From Bacillota bacterium (GTDB lineage: Bacteria > Bacillota > UBA4882 > UBA8346), in NCBI GenBank assembly GCA_023392595.1, contig JAEVYU010000065.1, positions 1 to 64,000 on the forward strand: a DNA stretch of 64,000 bases. The letters are read 5' to 3'. The position numbers were made by a program, and so were the translations under genes. Of the stretch, positions 22,546 to 31,653 are shown in pieces. Each line of letters opens with the position of its first letter. The stretch's first letter is position 1. A model generated the notes under the pieces. That model did no database searches, had not been told where the DNA came from, and saw nothing but the letters and a program-made list of their open reading frames with translations.

Positions 22546-23615
22546 TAGGCCATCCCTCCTTTGGAGAAACATTTCAGCACCGCATCATAAACCTCAGTGA
22601 CTGAAGGAATTGTTCCGTTGAGTTTTCCGTAAAAATCAACCGATGTTTTTCCATCTACAGCCAGCCTTACATCCTCCACCATTTGGCCGACACTCATTTC
22701 AATCACCATAAACCTTTTGCCGGCCTTGGTCAATTCTTGAATCCTTTGGGTGGGAAATGGCCATAATGAAATCGGCCTGAATAAACCGACCTTTTTCCCT
22801 TGGGTTCTTTCCTTGAGCATCACCGTCTTGGCGATTCGGGCGGAGGTTCCATAAGCGATGATGACCAAATCGGCGTCATCGGTTTGCTCCTCCTGGTAAC
22901 GAACTTCATTTGAGGAAATTTCCTGATATTTTTGCTGAATCCGGATATTGATTTTTTCCAAATCTTCCGGAGCAAGTCCTAAGCTGTTAATGATTCGTTG
23001 GGGCGTTCCCTTGGTCATTCCCGTTGTTGCCCAAGGCTTTTCCGGGATTTTTAAATCCTCAACTTCGGATAAAGTTACCGGCTCCATCATCTGGCCCAGA
23101 ATACCATCCGCCAGTATCATCACCGGATTACGATATTTATCGGCTGTTACAAATGCTTCATACATCAAATCAATTATTTCCTGAACCGAAGCAGGCGCAA
23201 GCACAATCAGATGATAATCGCCATGCCCGCCGCCCTTGGTCGCCTGAAAATAATCGGCCTGTGAAGGGGTGAGCCCTCCAAGTCCAGGTCCGCCACGGGC
23301 CACGTTTACAATTACACAAGGTAATTCAGCTCCGGCAATATAAGAAATACCTTCTTGCTTTAAACTGATTCCCGGACTGGACGAAGAAGTCATTGCCCTG
23401 GCTCCCGCTCCGGCAGCGCCATAGACCATATTAATTGCGCTAACTTCACTTTCGGCTTGAATAAATGTGCCGCCTATCTGGGGCAAGCGTTTGGCCATAT
23501 ACTCCGGCACTTCATTTTGAGGAGTAATGGGATATCCAAAAAAGAAACGACAGCCTGCCCGGATGGCTCCCTCGGCAATGGCTTCATTTCCCTTCATCAT
23601 GACACGATCTGCCAT
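22545..23615 (-). CDS. vorB: 2-oxoacid:ferredoxin oxidoreductase, alpha subunit (VorB type)
   Basis: A protein of 356 residues with the POR_N pyrimidine-binding domain: MKGNEAIAEGAIRAGCRFFF and GYPITPQNEVPEYMA are hallmarks, followed by IQAESEVSAINMVYGAAGAGA and SSSSPGISLKQEGISYIAGA. The C-terminal third is the POR_II domain (VGLFRPISLWPFPTQRI). It is closest by motif to subunits annotated as 3-methyl-2-oxobutanoate dehydrogenase VorB, so branched-chain 2-oxoacids are plausible substrates. ATG 23615 follows GGAGGTTGC. The ferredoxin subunit precedes it by 26 bases. The system indicates anaerobic amino-acid or acyl-CoA metabolism. Confidence 0.9.
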   Translation of the reverse strand: MADRVMMKGNEAIAEGAIRAGCRFFFGYPITPQNEVPEYMAKRLPQIGGTFIQAESEVSAINMVYGAAGAGARAMTSSSSPGISLKQEGISYIAGAELPCVIVNVARGGPGLGGLTPSQADYFQATKGGGHGDYHLIVLAPASVQEIIDLMYEAFVTADKYRNPVMILADGILGQMMEPVTLSEVEDLKIPEKPWATTGMTKGTPQRIINSLGLAPEDLEKINIRIQQKYQEISSNEVRYQEEQTDDADLVIIAYGTSARIAKTVMLKERTQGKKVGLFRPISLWPFPTQRIQELTKAGKRFMVIEMSVGQMVEDVRLAVDGKTSVDFYGKLNGTIPSVTEVYDAVLKCFSKGGMA

Positions 23616-23641
23616 ACTCTGCAACCTCCTTGAATTGGTAT

Positions 23642-23845
23642 TTATTTATAAACTTCAATGACTACATCCGGACACATCCGGGCGCAAAAAGCACAACCAA
23701 TACATTGACTTTGGTCGATAATTTCAGCCGGTTTATATCCCTTCGAATTAAATCGATCAGCCATTCTTAAGATCTTCTTTGGGCATACACTGGTACAGAC
23801 CTCACAGCCTTTGCAACGTTCTTCATCGAATTTAACCTGGGCCAT
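23642..23845 (-). CDS. 2-oxoacid oxidoreductase delta subunit, 2x[4Fe-4S] ferredoxin
   Basis: A protein of 67 residues with two complete clusters, CKGCEVCTSVCP (first cysteine at residue 11) and CIGCAFCARMCP, each CxxCxxCxxxCP. It passes electrons from the thiamine-bound intermediate to free ferredoxin. It is the promoter-proximal gene of the four-gene operon and starts with ATG behind AAAGGAGGAAATGGA. The gene order delta-alpha-beta-gamma is usual for Vor/Kor complexes. Confidence 0.93.
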   Translation of the reverse strand: MAQVKFDEERCKGCEVCTSVCPKKILRMADRFNSKGYKPAEIIDQSQCIGCAFCARMCPDVVIEVYK

Positions 23846-24068
23846 TCCATTTCCTCCTTTGATTTTAATATCTAAAAAAAGTTATTGACAGGATGAAGAC
23901 AATTTCCGAATTTATTAGTACCTGATAATAATTATAAACGTTTCATCGGCTGAATGCAATCACATAAATACAGCAAAATCCAGTTCGATTCATGATTCAT
24001 AACAGCCGCCGTTATCTTCAGTCGGATATCATTAACTTTCCCCTAGAAACGCTGCCCTCTCCAAATTA

Positions 24069-24770
24069 TCAGGAACGCCATGGCGGCAGCATCCGTAAAG
24101 TTACCGGGAAAACAGGAACATTGGAAAATCGGGAACGATTTTCGTTAAGAAATTCTTCCTCTACCATATGATAAACAACAGGCAACGCTAAACGTTCCGC
24201 AAGTCCATTCACAAACTCAAGTCCGCTCTGCCAAACTTCCATGGTCGTATCCGGCCCCAAGTTAATATTGGAAATCATTCCGGTAGCCCTCAGACGACTG
24301 GTATTTTGGATGGCTGCGATTAAAGCGGCAGATTCGGCGATATTGCGGGTATCCGGCCGGTAGGGGTTTACCACAATGAACATATCGTAAGGTTCTTTTA
24401 CAAAGTACGGATTAAAACGTCCCAAGGCCCTTGCTCCGGCTGGATCGCCGCCGACATCAAAAACTACTTGATAGCTATGATCTTGAAGCAAAGAAAAAAT
24501 CCGCGGCGATAAGGACGGGATATCGGAGTATTCCATACCCGGCTCTGACGAAACGATGTCCAACCCTTTTCTTTCCAATTCCAAGGCGAGATCCCGCGAA
24601 CGAAAATAAGGATTTACAATATCCAAATCAATTAAGCCGACTTTGGTGAAATTTTTGGTTTGGCCTCCAGATGCGGCATTCAAAGCATAAGTAAGCGCAA
24701 ATTCGGTTTTGCCGCTGCCATAAGCTCCACAAATCACAGTTAATCTTTTCATACTCATTCGCATACTCAT
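24069..24770 (-). CDS. P-loop ATP/GTP-binding protein of unknown function
   Basis: A protein of 233 residues. The Walker A motif GAYGSGKTEFA lies near the N-terminus, a switch-like GLIDLDIVNPYFRSRD follows (deviant MinD/ParA-like Walker A' region), and VVFDVGGDPAGARALG looks like Walker B. DMFIVVNPYRPDTRNI is the strand that usually precedes base recognition. It resembles SIMIBI-class NTPases such as MinD or CobQ/CobB-type proteins, but no specific family is clear. ATG 24770 was chosen because GAGGAG lies upstream. It follows folC by 27 bases and is probably co-transcribed with it. Confidence 0.7.
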   Translation of the reverse strand: MSMRMSMKRLTVICGAYGSGKTEFALTYALNAASGGQTKNFTKVGLIDLDIVNPYFRSRDLALELERKGLDIVSSEPGMEYSDIPSLSPRIFSLLQDHSYQVVFDVGGDPAGARALGRFNPYFVKEPYDMFIVVNPYRPDTRNIAESAALIAAIQNTSRLRATGMISNINLGPDTTMEVWQSGLEFVNGLAERLALPVVYHMVEEEFLNENRSRFSNVPVFPVTLRMLPPWRS

Positions 24771-24797
24771 ACTGTATCTCCTCAAGATGTTTACTTT

Positions 24798-26084
24798 TTA
24801 CGGATAAAGCAACCCCCGAAGGTAACCCACTAAATATAATGAACCGCTGGCAATTACAATCTCGGCATCGGAATTTAATAACAACTTTAAAGCTTTTTCA
24901 GGTACCGGTTCAATAAGAACCGGTATTCCCAGCGCCTGGAAACTACTTGCCAGTTTTTCCGGGGGGGTACTTTTCGGGTCCGGCACCGTGGTTACAATAA
25001 CACGCTCTGTGATGGGGGCTAATATTTCAGCCATCACATTCCCGGGGCGATTATTCAAGAGTCCGAACAATAAATGGACTTTTTGTCCCGGGTAGATTGT
25101 TTGAATCGTTTTTACCAAAGCGTTGGCTCCATCCGGATTATGCGCCCCATCCAGGTATAGTTTGGGCAAACCTTTAGCCGCTACACGCTCCATTCGCCCG
25201 GGCCAAACCACGTTAGCCAAGCCATTCAATATGGCGTCAACCGGTAGCTGGATGCCGGCTTCCGCCAAAAATTCCATACCGGCCAGGACATTAAGGCAAT
25301 TCATCACTTGATGTTCCCCAAGAAGCTTTAAGTTCACCAAAAGCTCACCAAGATATGGATCTTCCGCTCTAAATCGAGTGAACTCCTCCGAAAAACTCAA
25401 ATCCCGGAAGGTAATTCTTCGAACCTCTTTATACGACGCCTTGCGTTCCAAAGCAATATGGGTCAAAAATTTTTCGATTGCAGGCTCCTGGATTCCAATC
25501 ACTACCGGGATACTGGGCTTAATAATTCCGGCTTTTTCAAAAGCGATCTTCTCTAAAGTGTCCCCTAAAAATTCTTGATGATCCAGGGCAATATGGGTAA
25601 TCACCGTCAAAATCGGCTGCAAAACATTGGTGGCATCAAATCTGCCGCCCATTCCCACTTCGATAATGGCGATGTCCACATTTTGACGGGCGAAATATTC
25701 AAAAGCAATTACGGTCCCCACTTCAAACTCGGTCGGATTACCGAATCCATCTCTTTCTACCTCTTGCAGGACAGGGGCCATTTGGGTTACGATTTCTGCC
25801 AACTCTTTTTCAGAAATCAAGTGATCATTGACCCGAAAACGTTCCCGGTAAGTAACAAGATGAGGCGAAGTATAACATCCTGTCTGGTATCCTGTTTGTT
25901 GCAATACTGCATTTATCATGGCAACTGTGGAGCCTTTACCGTTGGTCCCGGCAATGTGGATGGAACGAAATTTTTGATGGGGATTATTAAGTCTCCGTAA
26001 GATTTCGGTTATTCGCTCTAAACCCAATTTAATTCCGTGTTTGGTACATTCCTTAATATATTGGATTGATTCTTCATAATTCAT
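24798..26084 (-). CDS. folC: folylpolyglutamate synthase / dihydrofolate synthase
   Basis: A protein of 428 residues, the normal FolC length, of the Mur-ligase family. The P-loop AGTNGKGSTVAMI, the omega-loop region TSPHLVTYRERFRVN, the HIALDHQEFLG segment and the C-terminal YLDGAHNPDGANALV motif are all present. It adds glutamate to dihydropteroate and then to tetrahydrofolates using ATP. ATG 26084 has GAGGCAGC in front; upstream ATG or TTG codons are less well placed. A P-loop protein gene follows on the same strand. trmL starts divergently about 195 bases away. Confidence 0.95.
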   Translation of the reverse strand: MNYEESIQYIKECTKHGIKLGLERITEILRRLNNPHQKFRSIHIAGTNGKGSTVAMINAVLQQTGYQTGCYTSPHLVTYRERFRVNDHLISEKELAEIVTQMAPVLQEVERDGFGNPTEFEVGTVIAFEYFARQNVDIAIIEVGMGGRFDATNVLQPILTVITHIALDHQEFLGDTLEKIAFEKAGIIKPSIPVVIGIQEPAIEKFLTHIALERKASYKEVRRITFRDLSFSEEFTRFRAEDPYLGELLVNLKLLGEHQVMNCLNVLAGMEFLAEAGIQLPVDAILNGLANVVWPGRMERVAAKGLPKLYLDGAHNPDGANALVKTIQTIYPGQKVHLLFGLLNNRPGNVMAEILAPITERVIVTTVPDPKSTPPEKLASSFQALGIPVLIEPVPEKALKLLLNSDAEIVIASGSLYLVGYLRGLLYP

Positions 26085-26279
26085 AAGCTGCCTCATTAAA
26101 AACAATATTGAAAGCTTTTTTCAATGAAAATCGAGTGGTATAATAATACCATTATTGTAGCACAAGATCGATCGAGAACCTACATGTCTGACAATATTTT
26201 TTAGTCAATCGTAACAATTCTGATCATTATTTCTGTTATGATGATTGGATATCATATACTCATGAGAGAAGGACTTAAA

Positions 26280-26738
26280 ATGCATATTGTTTTATACCAG
26301 CCGGAAATACCGCAAAATACCGGAAATATCGCCAGACTCTGCGCTGCAGCCAGGGCGGGACTTCATTTAATTGAACCCTTGGGTTTTTTTTGGGATGATC
26401 AACGCCTTAAAAGAGCAGGTCTGGATTACTGGGAATTGGTTAATATTGAACGGCATCTTAATTTACAAGCTTATCTCGATAAATATCCCGGAAAGGCCAT
26501 TTATTATGCTACAACCAAAGGTGGGTTTTCTTATAGCGAAATAAACTATACAAGTGATGATGTTATTATGTTTGGCCCTGAGACCAGAGGTTTGCCGCCG
26601 CAAATCCTAAGCATAAATCCGGCCCATAATATCCGGATTCCAATGTTTGAAAAGGCCAGATCGCTTAATTTATCAAATTCAGTGGCCATTATTTTGTATG
26701 AAGCCATTCGGCAGACCGGATTTCCCGGATTGATATAA
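26280..26738 (+). CDS. trmL: tRNA (cytidine/uridine-34-2'-O)-methyltransferase
   Basis: A protein of 152 residues, typical of TrmL/YibK, a minimal SPOUT enzyme with a C-terminal trefoil knot. YQPEIPQNTGNIARLCAA is the family start, MFGPETRGLPPQIL and IPMFEKARSLNLSNSVAIILYEA form the knotted SAM site. It methylates the 2'-O of the wobble base in tRNA-Leu isoacceptors. The ATG at 26280 is preceded by AAGGAC. It is a single gene with its own intrinsic terminator. Confidence 0.95.
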   Translation: MHIVLYQPEIPQNTGNIARLCAAARAGLHLIEPLGFFWDDQRLKRAGLDYWELVNIERHLNLQAYLDKYPGKAIYYATTKGGFSYSEINYTSDDVIMFGPETRGLPPQILSINPAHNIRIPMFEKARSLNLSNSVAIILYEAIRQTGFPGLI

Positions 26739-26747
26739 AATTAAAGA

Positions 26748-26780
26748 AAAAGTAGCAGCCTTCAAGGGGGCGCTACTTTT
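26748..26780 (+). terminator. intrinsic terminator of trmL
   Basis: AAAAGTAGC pairs with GCTACTTTT around a 15-base loop, with a run of T following on the plus strand. An A run on the other side may let it serve the convergent NifU-like gene as well. Confidence 0.8.
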
Positions 26781-26813
26781 TTTAATCCATCCATTGAAAT
26801 CTGTACTTAAGGA

Positions 26814-27032
26814 CTAAACCTGTTCCACGCTTTTAACTTCAGGTATCGTTTGTTTTAAGTAGCTTTCAATACCGTTTTTAATGGTCATGGTAGACATGGG
26901 GCAACCTGCGCAGGCACCTTTTAAACGCACCTGAACAATTCCATCAACATAATCTACCAACTCAACGTCACCACCGTCGGCTTGCAGTGAAGGACGGATT
27001 TTATTTAAAGCATCATTAATTTTTTCTTTCAT
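26814..27032 (-). CDS. NifU-like C-terminal domain iron-sulfur scaffold
   Basis: A protein of 72 residues, the stand-alone Nfu domain. ADGGDVELVDY and GACAGCPMSTMT, with the CxxC cysteines at 41 and 44, are diagnostic. It assembles or carries a [4Fe-4S] cluster for delivery to apo-proteins. ATG 27032 has GAAAGGAG upstream; longer versions are not supported. It is monocistronic between trmL (convergent) and motAB (same strand, upstream). The cysteine desulfurase at the right end of the window could supply sulfur. Confidence 0.93.
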   Translation of the reverse strand: MKEKINDALNKIRPSLQADGGDVELVDYVDGIVQVRLKGACAGCPMSTMTIKNGIESYLKQTIPEVKSVEQV

Positions 27033-27179
27033 AAGAGACTCCTTTCTAAAAATTGCTTGTATAAATCTTACCAAACTCAAGACCGGATCGCAATGAAAAA
27101 CCACAAATTTAACATAATGATGAACGATTCCATTCCCTCGTTAGCATGTGCTAAATTAGGAAAAATGATTCTGAAAAAA

Positions 27180-27977
27180 TCAGTGACCCGGATTTGCGGT
27201 TCCCCTTACAGAATCCGAGGCCGGGCTTGAAGTCGAATCCGTTGAAGTTTCCGGAACTTCCACGCGGGAAGCGCTTTCCCGCAAAATTACCAAATCAACC
27301 CTGCGGTTCAAAGTACGTCCCTCAGGGATATCATTGCTGGCAATAGGCTTAAATTGACCGAACCCAGCCGCCGATAAGTTAGCTGCTTGATTAGGGTATT
27401 TAGAAATCCAGTAAATAATAACATTGGTGGCCCGATCCGTCGATAATTGCCAGTTCGATTCATACCGGGCGGTATGAATCGGCACATTGTCGGTATGCCC
27501 TTCCACCCGGATTTGTTTTTTGGTGGCAAAAATAATGTCGGCCAGCCTGTCCAATATTTCTTTGGCTTTGGGTGAGAGTCCGGCGCTGCCGGATTGAAAA
27601 AGCAAAGAATCCGCCAAATTTACCACCAAGCCCCGTTCAGTAATTTTAGCATCCAACTTTTTGGTAATCCCTTGTTTGGCCGCGTACTCCTTTACCAGCT
27701 TGACCATGGATTTAAATTCATTATTTTCACGGACCGTAATAAAAGAAGTATTGCTCATTCCGGTTCCGCCGCCGCTATTACTATTAATCATATTTTTACC
27801 GCCGGATCCGAAAGCCATGCTCATGGATGTAGCCAAAGCCTTAAATTTGGTCATATTCACATTGGCCATGGAATAAAGCACCACGAAAAGCACGAACAAC
27901 AATGTGATCATGTCCAAATACGTTAAAGTCCACCGTTCAGAGTTTTCTACTTCAGCTTCTTCTTGTTTTTTTCGCAT
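27180..27977 (-). CDS. motB: flagellar motor stator protein MotB
   Basis: A protein of 265 residues. One N-terminal membrane helix carries the essential proton/ion-binding aspartate (Asp22 in TYLDMITLLFVLFVVLYSM). A plug/linker follows, and residues ~120-240 are an OmpA-like peptidoglycan-binding domain (VEGHTDNVPIH, LSTDRATNVI, NRRVDLVIL). It couples ion flow to flagellar rotation while anchored to the wall. It starts 5 bases after motA. The C-terminal tail is serine/threonine-rich and variable. Confidence 0.95.
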   Translation of the reverse strand: MRKKQEEAEVENSERWTLTYLDMITLLFVLFVVLYSMANVNMTKFKALATSMSMAFGSGGKNMINSNSGGGTGMSNTSFITVRENNEFKSMVKLVKEYAAKQGITKKLDAKITERGLVVNLADSLLFQSGSAGLSPKAKEILDRLADIIFATKKQIRVEGHTDNVPIHTARYESNWQLSTDRATNVIIYWISKYPNQAANLSAAGFGQFKPIASNDIPEGRTLNRRVDLVILRESASRVEVPETSTDSTSSPASDSVRGTANPGH

Positions 27978-27982
27978 GTCAA

Positions 27983-28783
27983 TTAACCTCTTGCGCCCAT
28001 GGATTCTTTGCCTTGATCAGGCCGTTTCGTAGGCGGCAGGAAGGAAGTAAGCTTCTCACCGATAACCCGTGGATGTTCACCGGCTTGAATCGAGAGAATG
28101 CCTTCGATAATAATTTGGCGGGCTGCCGATTCTTCTTTACTGATTGCTTTCAATTTATTACCAATCGGCAACCAGAAAACGTTTGCTGAAAAAATTCCGT
28201 AGAATGTCGCTACGAATGCCGTTGAAATCGATGGCCCTAGACTCGCTGCATCCGACATATTGGCCAAAACGTTAATCAGTCCCATAACCGTTCCGACGAT
28301 TCCCATTGTCGGAGCAAATCCACCTGCCGCTTGAAACAATGACGCCGCCGACTTATGGCGTTCTTCCATATACCCAGTTTCAATCTCCAAAATTTCCCGC
28401 ACCAATGTGGGGTCGGTACCATCCACGATAAGTTGAATTCCTTTTCGCAAAAAATCGTTTTTAACACTGGCGATCATTTCTTCCAGCGTCAGCAATCCTT
28501 CTTTACGGGCCATTTCGGCATAACGGACCATCTCGCTGATGAGTTCGGTAATATCCATCTTGTCTTCTTTCATGGCGACCGAAATATATTTCCCGATGTT
28601 CAGAAAATCCTTTAACCGCATGCAAATCATCGTTGCTCCAATAGTTCCTCCAAAAACAATCAAACCTGCCGGAAGATTCAATAAACCAAGCAAACTGGAA
28701 ATCTCGCCATGACCTTCCAAGATTCCCGATAAAACAATGGAGGCAATCGCCAAAAATAAACCTACAATCGTCGCTAAATCCAT
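27983..28783 (-). CDS. motA: flagellar motor stator protein MotA
   Basis: A protein of 266 residues with four membrane helices: two at the N-terminus (LATIVGLFLAIASIVLSGIL, LPAGLIVFGGTIGATMICM) and two after a cytoplasmic loop (GGFAPTMGIVGTVMGLINVL, FVATFYGIFSANVFWLPIG). The loop carries the charged residues that touch FliG (YAEMARKEGLLTLEE). ATG 28783 follows GGAGTGAAACAG. With motB it forms the stator unit. A sigma-D-like promoter lies just upstream. No other flagellar genes are in the window. Confidence 0.95.
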   Translation of the reverse strand: MDLATIVGLFLAIASIVLSGILEGHGEISSLLGLLNLPAGLIVFGGTIGATMICMRLKDFLNIGKYISVAMKEDKMDITELISEMVRYAEMARKEGLLTLEEMIASVKNDFLRKGIQLIVDGTDPTLVREILEIETGYMEERHKSAASLFQAAGGFAPTMGIVGTVMGLINVLANMSDAASLGPSISTAFVATFYGIFSANVFWLPIGNKLKAISKEESAARQIIIEGILSIQAGEHPRVIGEKLTSFLPPTKRPDQGKESMGARG

Positions 28784-28817
28784 CTGTTTCACTCCAAATT
28801 ATATGTCTTCTCTCTTT

Positions 28818-28844
28818 TTATCGGTCTATTGGCGGAGAAGTTTA
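28818..28844 (-). promoter_or_regulatory. sigma-D (FliA-type) promoter of motAB
   Basis: On the minus strand TAAA, a 15-base spacer and ACCGATAA match the flagellar sigma consensus TAAA-N15-GCCGATAT at 10 of 12 positions. It ends about 35 bases before the motA ATG. Confidence 0.75.
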
Positions 28845-28879
28845 GTCATTTATTTAAAAAAATATGTTGGAGTTGGCCC

Positions 28880-29476
28880 TTAATCCCGGTTTTCTTTCGG
28901 TTGAATGACTCCGGCAGTGATAATGAGTTTAAAACCCTCTTCGATACTCATATCAAGTACCATTACATCTTCTTCGGGTACAAAAATCAGAAACCCGGTT
29001 ACCGGATTGGGAACTGTTGGTATCAGTACACTAATCAATTTCTGATTGGTTTGTGTATTGATACTTATCGGAGCTTCGGAAGTTAAAAACCCTGGGGAAT
29101 AAAGCCCCTTCCGTGGGTATTCAACCAGCACAACTTGACGGAAAGAATTTTTATCCGCTTTGGTTAACGTTTCGGTGATTTGCTTGGCTGTACCGTAGAC
29201 TTTACTGAGAATAGGAATTTTGTGGAGGATGTTTTCCCCGAAAGAAATTAATTTCCGTCCCAAATAATTGTGGGCTAAAAGGCCGGTTAAAGTAATTAAA
29301 ACCAACAGGGTGATCAAGCCAAGTCCCATAACACGGATTTTAAAAATCCGAAAAATAAGCCCTCCCAAAATGGCATCCGTTTGATTAAAGGCCCAGATCA
29401 GCAGCAAAATTGTGACAACCAAAGGAATAGTGATAAATAACCCGGTTAAAAAGTACGTCCGTAAATGTTTGAACAT
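28880..29476 (-). CDS. DUF502 family membrane protein
   Basis: A protein of 198 residues with two N-terminal helices (YFLTGLFITIPLVVTILLLIW, GLGLITLLVLITLTGLLAHN) and a conserved cytoplasmic or extracytoplasmic domain: LGRKLISFGENILHKIPILS, VEYPRKGLYSPGFLTSE, VPNPVTGFLIFVPEEDVMVL and the SIEEGFKLIITAG end are all family signatures. The function of DUF502 is not established. It lies between pepF and motAB on the same strand, separated from motA by about 36 bases beyond its promoter, so it is probably a separate transcript. Confidence 0.88.
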   Translation of the reverse strand: MFKHLRTYFLTGLFITIPLVVTILLLIWAFNQTDAILGGLIFRIFKIRVMGLGLITLLVLITLTGLLAHNYLGRKLISFGENILHKIPILSKVYGTAKQITETLTKADKNSFRQVVLVEYPRKGLYSPGFLTSEAPISINTQTNQKLISVLIPTVPNPVTGFLIFVPEEDVMVLDMSIEEGFKLIITAGVIQPKENRD

Positions 29477-29516
29477 TCAACCACCCTATCCAAGTTATTA
29501 GTTAATGCTTTTCCCG

Positions 29517-31331
29517 TCACACGAGCGCCCCTGTCAATTCAATCATTTCATTCAACAGCTTTTCAAACACTTTTAACGCATCTTCAACCGGCGCAGGCGA
29601 CTCCATATCCACTCCGGCTTTTCGTAACAAATTTAAAGGGTAATCCGAATCACCGCTCTTAAGGAAATCAAGATATTTGGCAACCGCGCCCGTTCCTTCT
29701 TTCAAGATTTTTTGAGACAAGGCAATCGCAGCCGAATAACCTGTGGCGTATTTATAAACATAAAACGCGCTGTAAAAATGGGGAATACGGGCCCACTCCA
29801 TGGCAATTTCGGGATCAACGACCGTCTCCTCACCATAATAAAGCTGATTCAATTTTAAATATTGTTCCGAGAACCACTCTGCGGTCAATGCGCCGCCATT
29901 TTCGACTTCCTGATGAATTATCTTTTCAAACTCGGCAAACATGGTCTGTCGGAAAACGGTCGTCCGGAATTGTTCCAGATACTGATTGAGCAAATAAAGC
30001 TTTTCCTGTAAATTAACGGAATTGGCAAGCAAATGCTCCATCAATAAAGCTTCATTTACAGTGGAAGCCACTTCAGCGACAAATATTTTATATCCGGCAT
30101 AGATATAAGGTTGATGATGATTGGAAAAATAACTATGAAGCGCATGCCCCATCTCATGAGCGATCGTAAAAACATCATGAACTTTTTCTTGATAATTGGC
30201 CAAAATAAACGGATGGGTATCATAGGCGCCCCAAGCATAAGCGCCTCCTGTTTTACCCGCGTTTTCATAAACATCAATCCAGCCGCCATTAAGTCCTTTC
30301 TCTACCAGCTGAATGTATTCCTTTCCCAGGGGATGTAAACCTTTGAGTACCAATTGCTTGGCTTCCCCATAATCTATCGTTCGTTGGTATTCCGGAATTA
30401 AAGGGGTATACAAATCGTACATATGTAATTCCGGTATGTTTAAAAGTTTTTTGCGCAATTTCAGGTAACGGTTTAAAGCCGGGATATAAGCGTGAATGAC
30501 ATCAATTAAACGATTGTAAACATTTGTAGAGATATTGTCATCATATAAGGAGGCTTCCAATGCCGAATCGAAATGGCGGGTCTTGGCATAAAAAATGTCG
30601 GCTTTCACAGAAGCATCCAAAGTGGCCCCCAGCGTGTTATCAAAATTGGAATATGTACTGTATAAGGCCTTAAAAGCATCCTGACGCACCTTGCGGTTTT
30701 GACTTTCAATATACTTGGAATAACGGCCTTTGGTGAGCTCAACCTCTTCACCTTTCTCATCCGTAATGACGGGAAACTTAAAATCCGCGTTATCCAGCAT
30801 GCCGAAAATAGTTCCGGCAGCATCGGAAATCTCAGCCGTTTGGGCTAAGATTTTTTCTTCAGCGGCTGATAAAATATGTTGCCTTTGCCGTTCCAATTCT
30901 TTGAAGAAATATTCGTAGACTTTAAGTTCCGGCTGCTCTTGAATATATTGCCGGAGAAGATCCGGTGGGCACTCTGCTAAAGCCGGTACGATAAATGATA
31001 GCGTACTGCCTACTTCAGTGGCAAGGCTCTGAATTCGGTTGGTAAGAGCTTGATAAATGGCATTAGCATTATTTTCATCCTTATGCATTTTCGCATAAAC
31101 AAACAGCTTATCCAGCAACCGGCCGATTTGGTCTTTTAACTGGAGAACATCCAAGAGATTCTGGGCGGAGTTTAGAAAATCAGCTTGAACCTCGTTTACT
31201 CTGGCTAAATCATCTTTGAGTTTTTTAAAATCCGATTCCCAATCATCTTGACTGCCAAAAATATCATTTAAATGCCATTTAAATTCATTTGGGATCTCTT
31301 CCCGAGTTGGTATTTTCTTAGAGTTTGCCAT
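29517..31331 (-). CDS. pepF: oligoendopeptidase F
   Basis: A protein of 604 residues, a normal length for the M3B metallopeptidase PepF. The zinc site is AHEMGHALHSYF at about residues 390-401 (HExxH), with the third ligand expected in VASTVNEALLMEHLL. The N-terminal helical region (EEIPNEFKWHLNDIF) is family-typical. It degrades oligopeptides of about 7-17 residues in the cytoplasm. It is preceded by GGGAGGTC and followed, after about 40 bases, by the DUF502 gene. Confidence 0.95.
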   Translation of the reverse strand: MANSKKIPTREEIPNEFKWHLNDIFGSQDDWESDFKKLKDDLARVNEVQADFLNSAQNLLDVLQLKDQIGRLLDKLFVYAKMHKDENNANAIYQALTNRIQSLATEVGSTLSFIVPALAECPPDLLRQYIQEQPELKVYEYFFKELERQRQHILSAAEEKILAQTAEISDAAGTIFGMLDNADFKFPVITDEKGEEVELTKGRYSKYIESQNRKVRQDAFKALYSTYSNFDNTLGATLDASVKADIFYAKTRHFDSALEASLYDDNISTNVYNRLIDVIHAYIPALNRYLKLRKKLLNIPELHMYDLYTPLIPEYQRTIDYGEAKQLVLKGLHPLGKEYIQLVEKGLNGGWIDVYENAGKTGGAYAWGAYDTHPFILANYQEKVHDVFTIAHEMGHALHSYFSNHHQPYIYAGYKIFVAEVASTVNEALLMEHLLANSVNLQEKLYLLNQYLEQFRTTVFRQTMFAEFEKIIHQEVENGGALTAEWFSEQYLKLNQLYYGEETVVDPEIAMEWARIPHFYSAFYVYKYATGYSAAIALSQKILKEGTGAVAKYLDFLKSGDSDYPLNLLRKAGVDMESPAPVEDALKVFEKLLNEMIELTGALV

Positions 31332-31653
31332 TGATTATGACCTCCCATTTTAAGTATAATCATCTTAAGATCCATAATATTCTTCCCCAAACTTTGTCAA
31401 TCCTTTAGGAGATAATTTATAAATTTTTAATTTCCGGTGGGGATTACCGGTTTATTGAGGCCCGCCATTCTTTTCCGAGTAACTTTAGGCCAATGCGCTT
31501 AAATTTTTAGGCTTCCCCAAAACGCAATAAAACTAAAAATACCGGAACACCCGGTATTCAAGCATATCATCCTTAAAAATATTTGGACGACTATTCTAAA
31601 TTATATTTATTGAAATAACTTAAGCAGCCCTAAAAATAACCCCGGCTTGGACG
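31332..31653. other. intergenic region between hisC and pepF
   Basis: It contains the hisC-side terminator at 31538-31558 and otherwise only AT-rich sequence; the pepF promoter must lie in the right half, but I cannot fix it. Confidence 0.4.
31538..31558 (-). terminator. intrinsic terminator after hutP-aroH-hisC
   Basis: AATACCGG-aacac-CCGGTATT is a perfect 8-bp stem; TTTAGTTTT follows on the minus strand. It lies about 95 bases beyond hisC. Confidence 0.7.
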
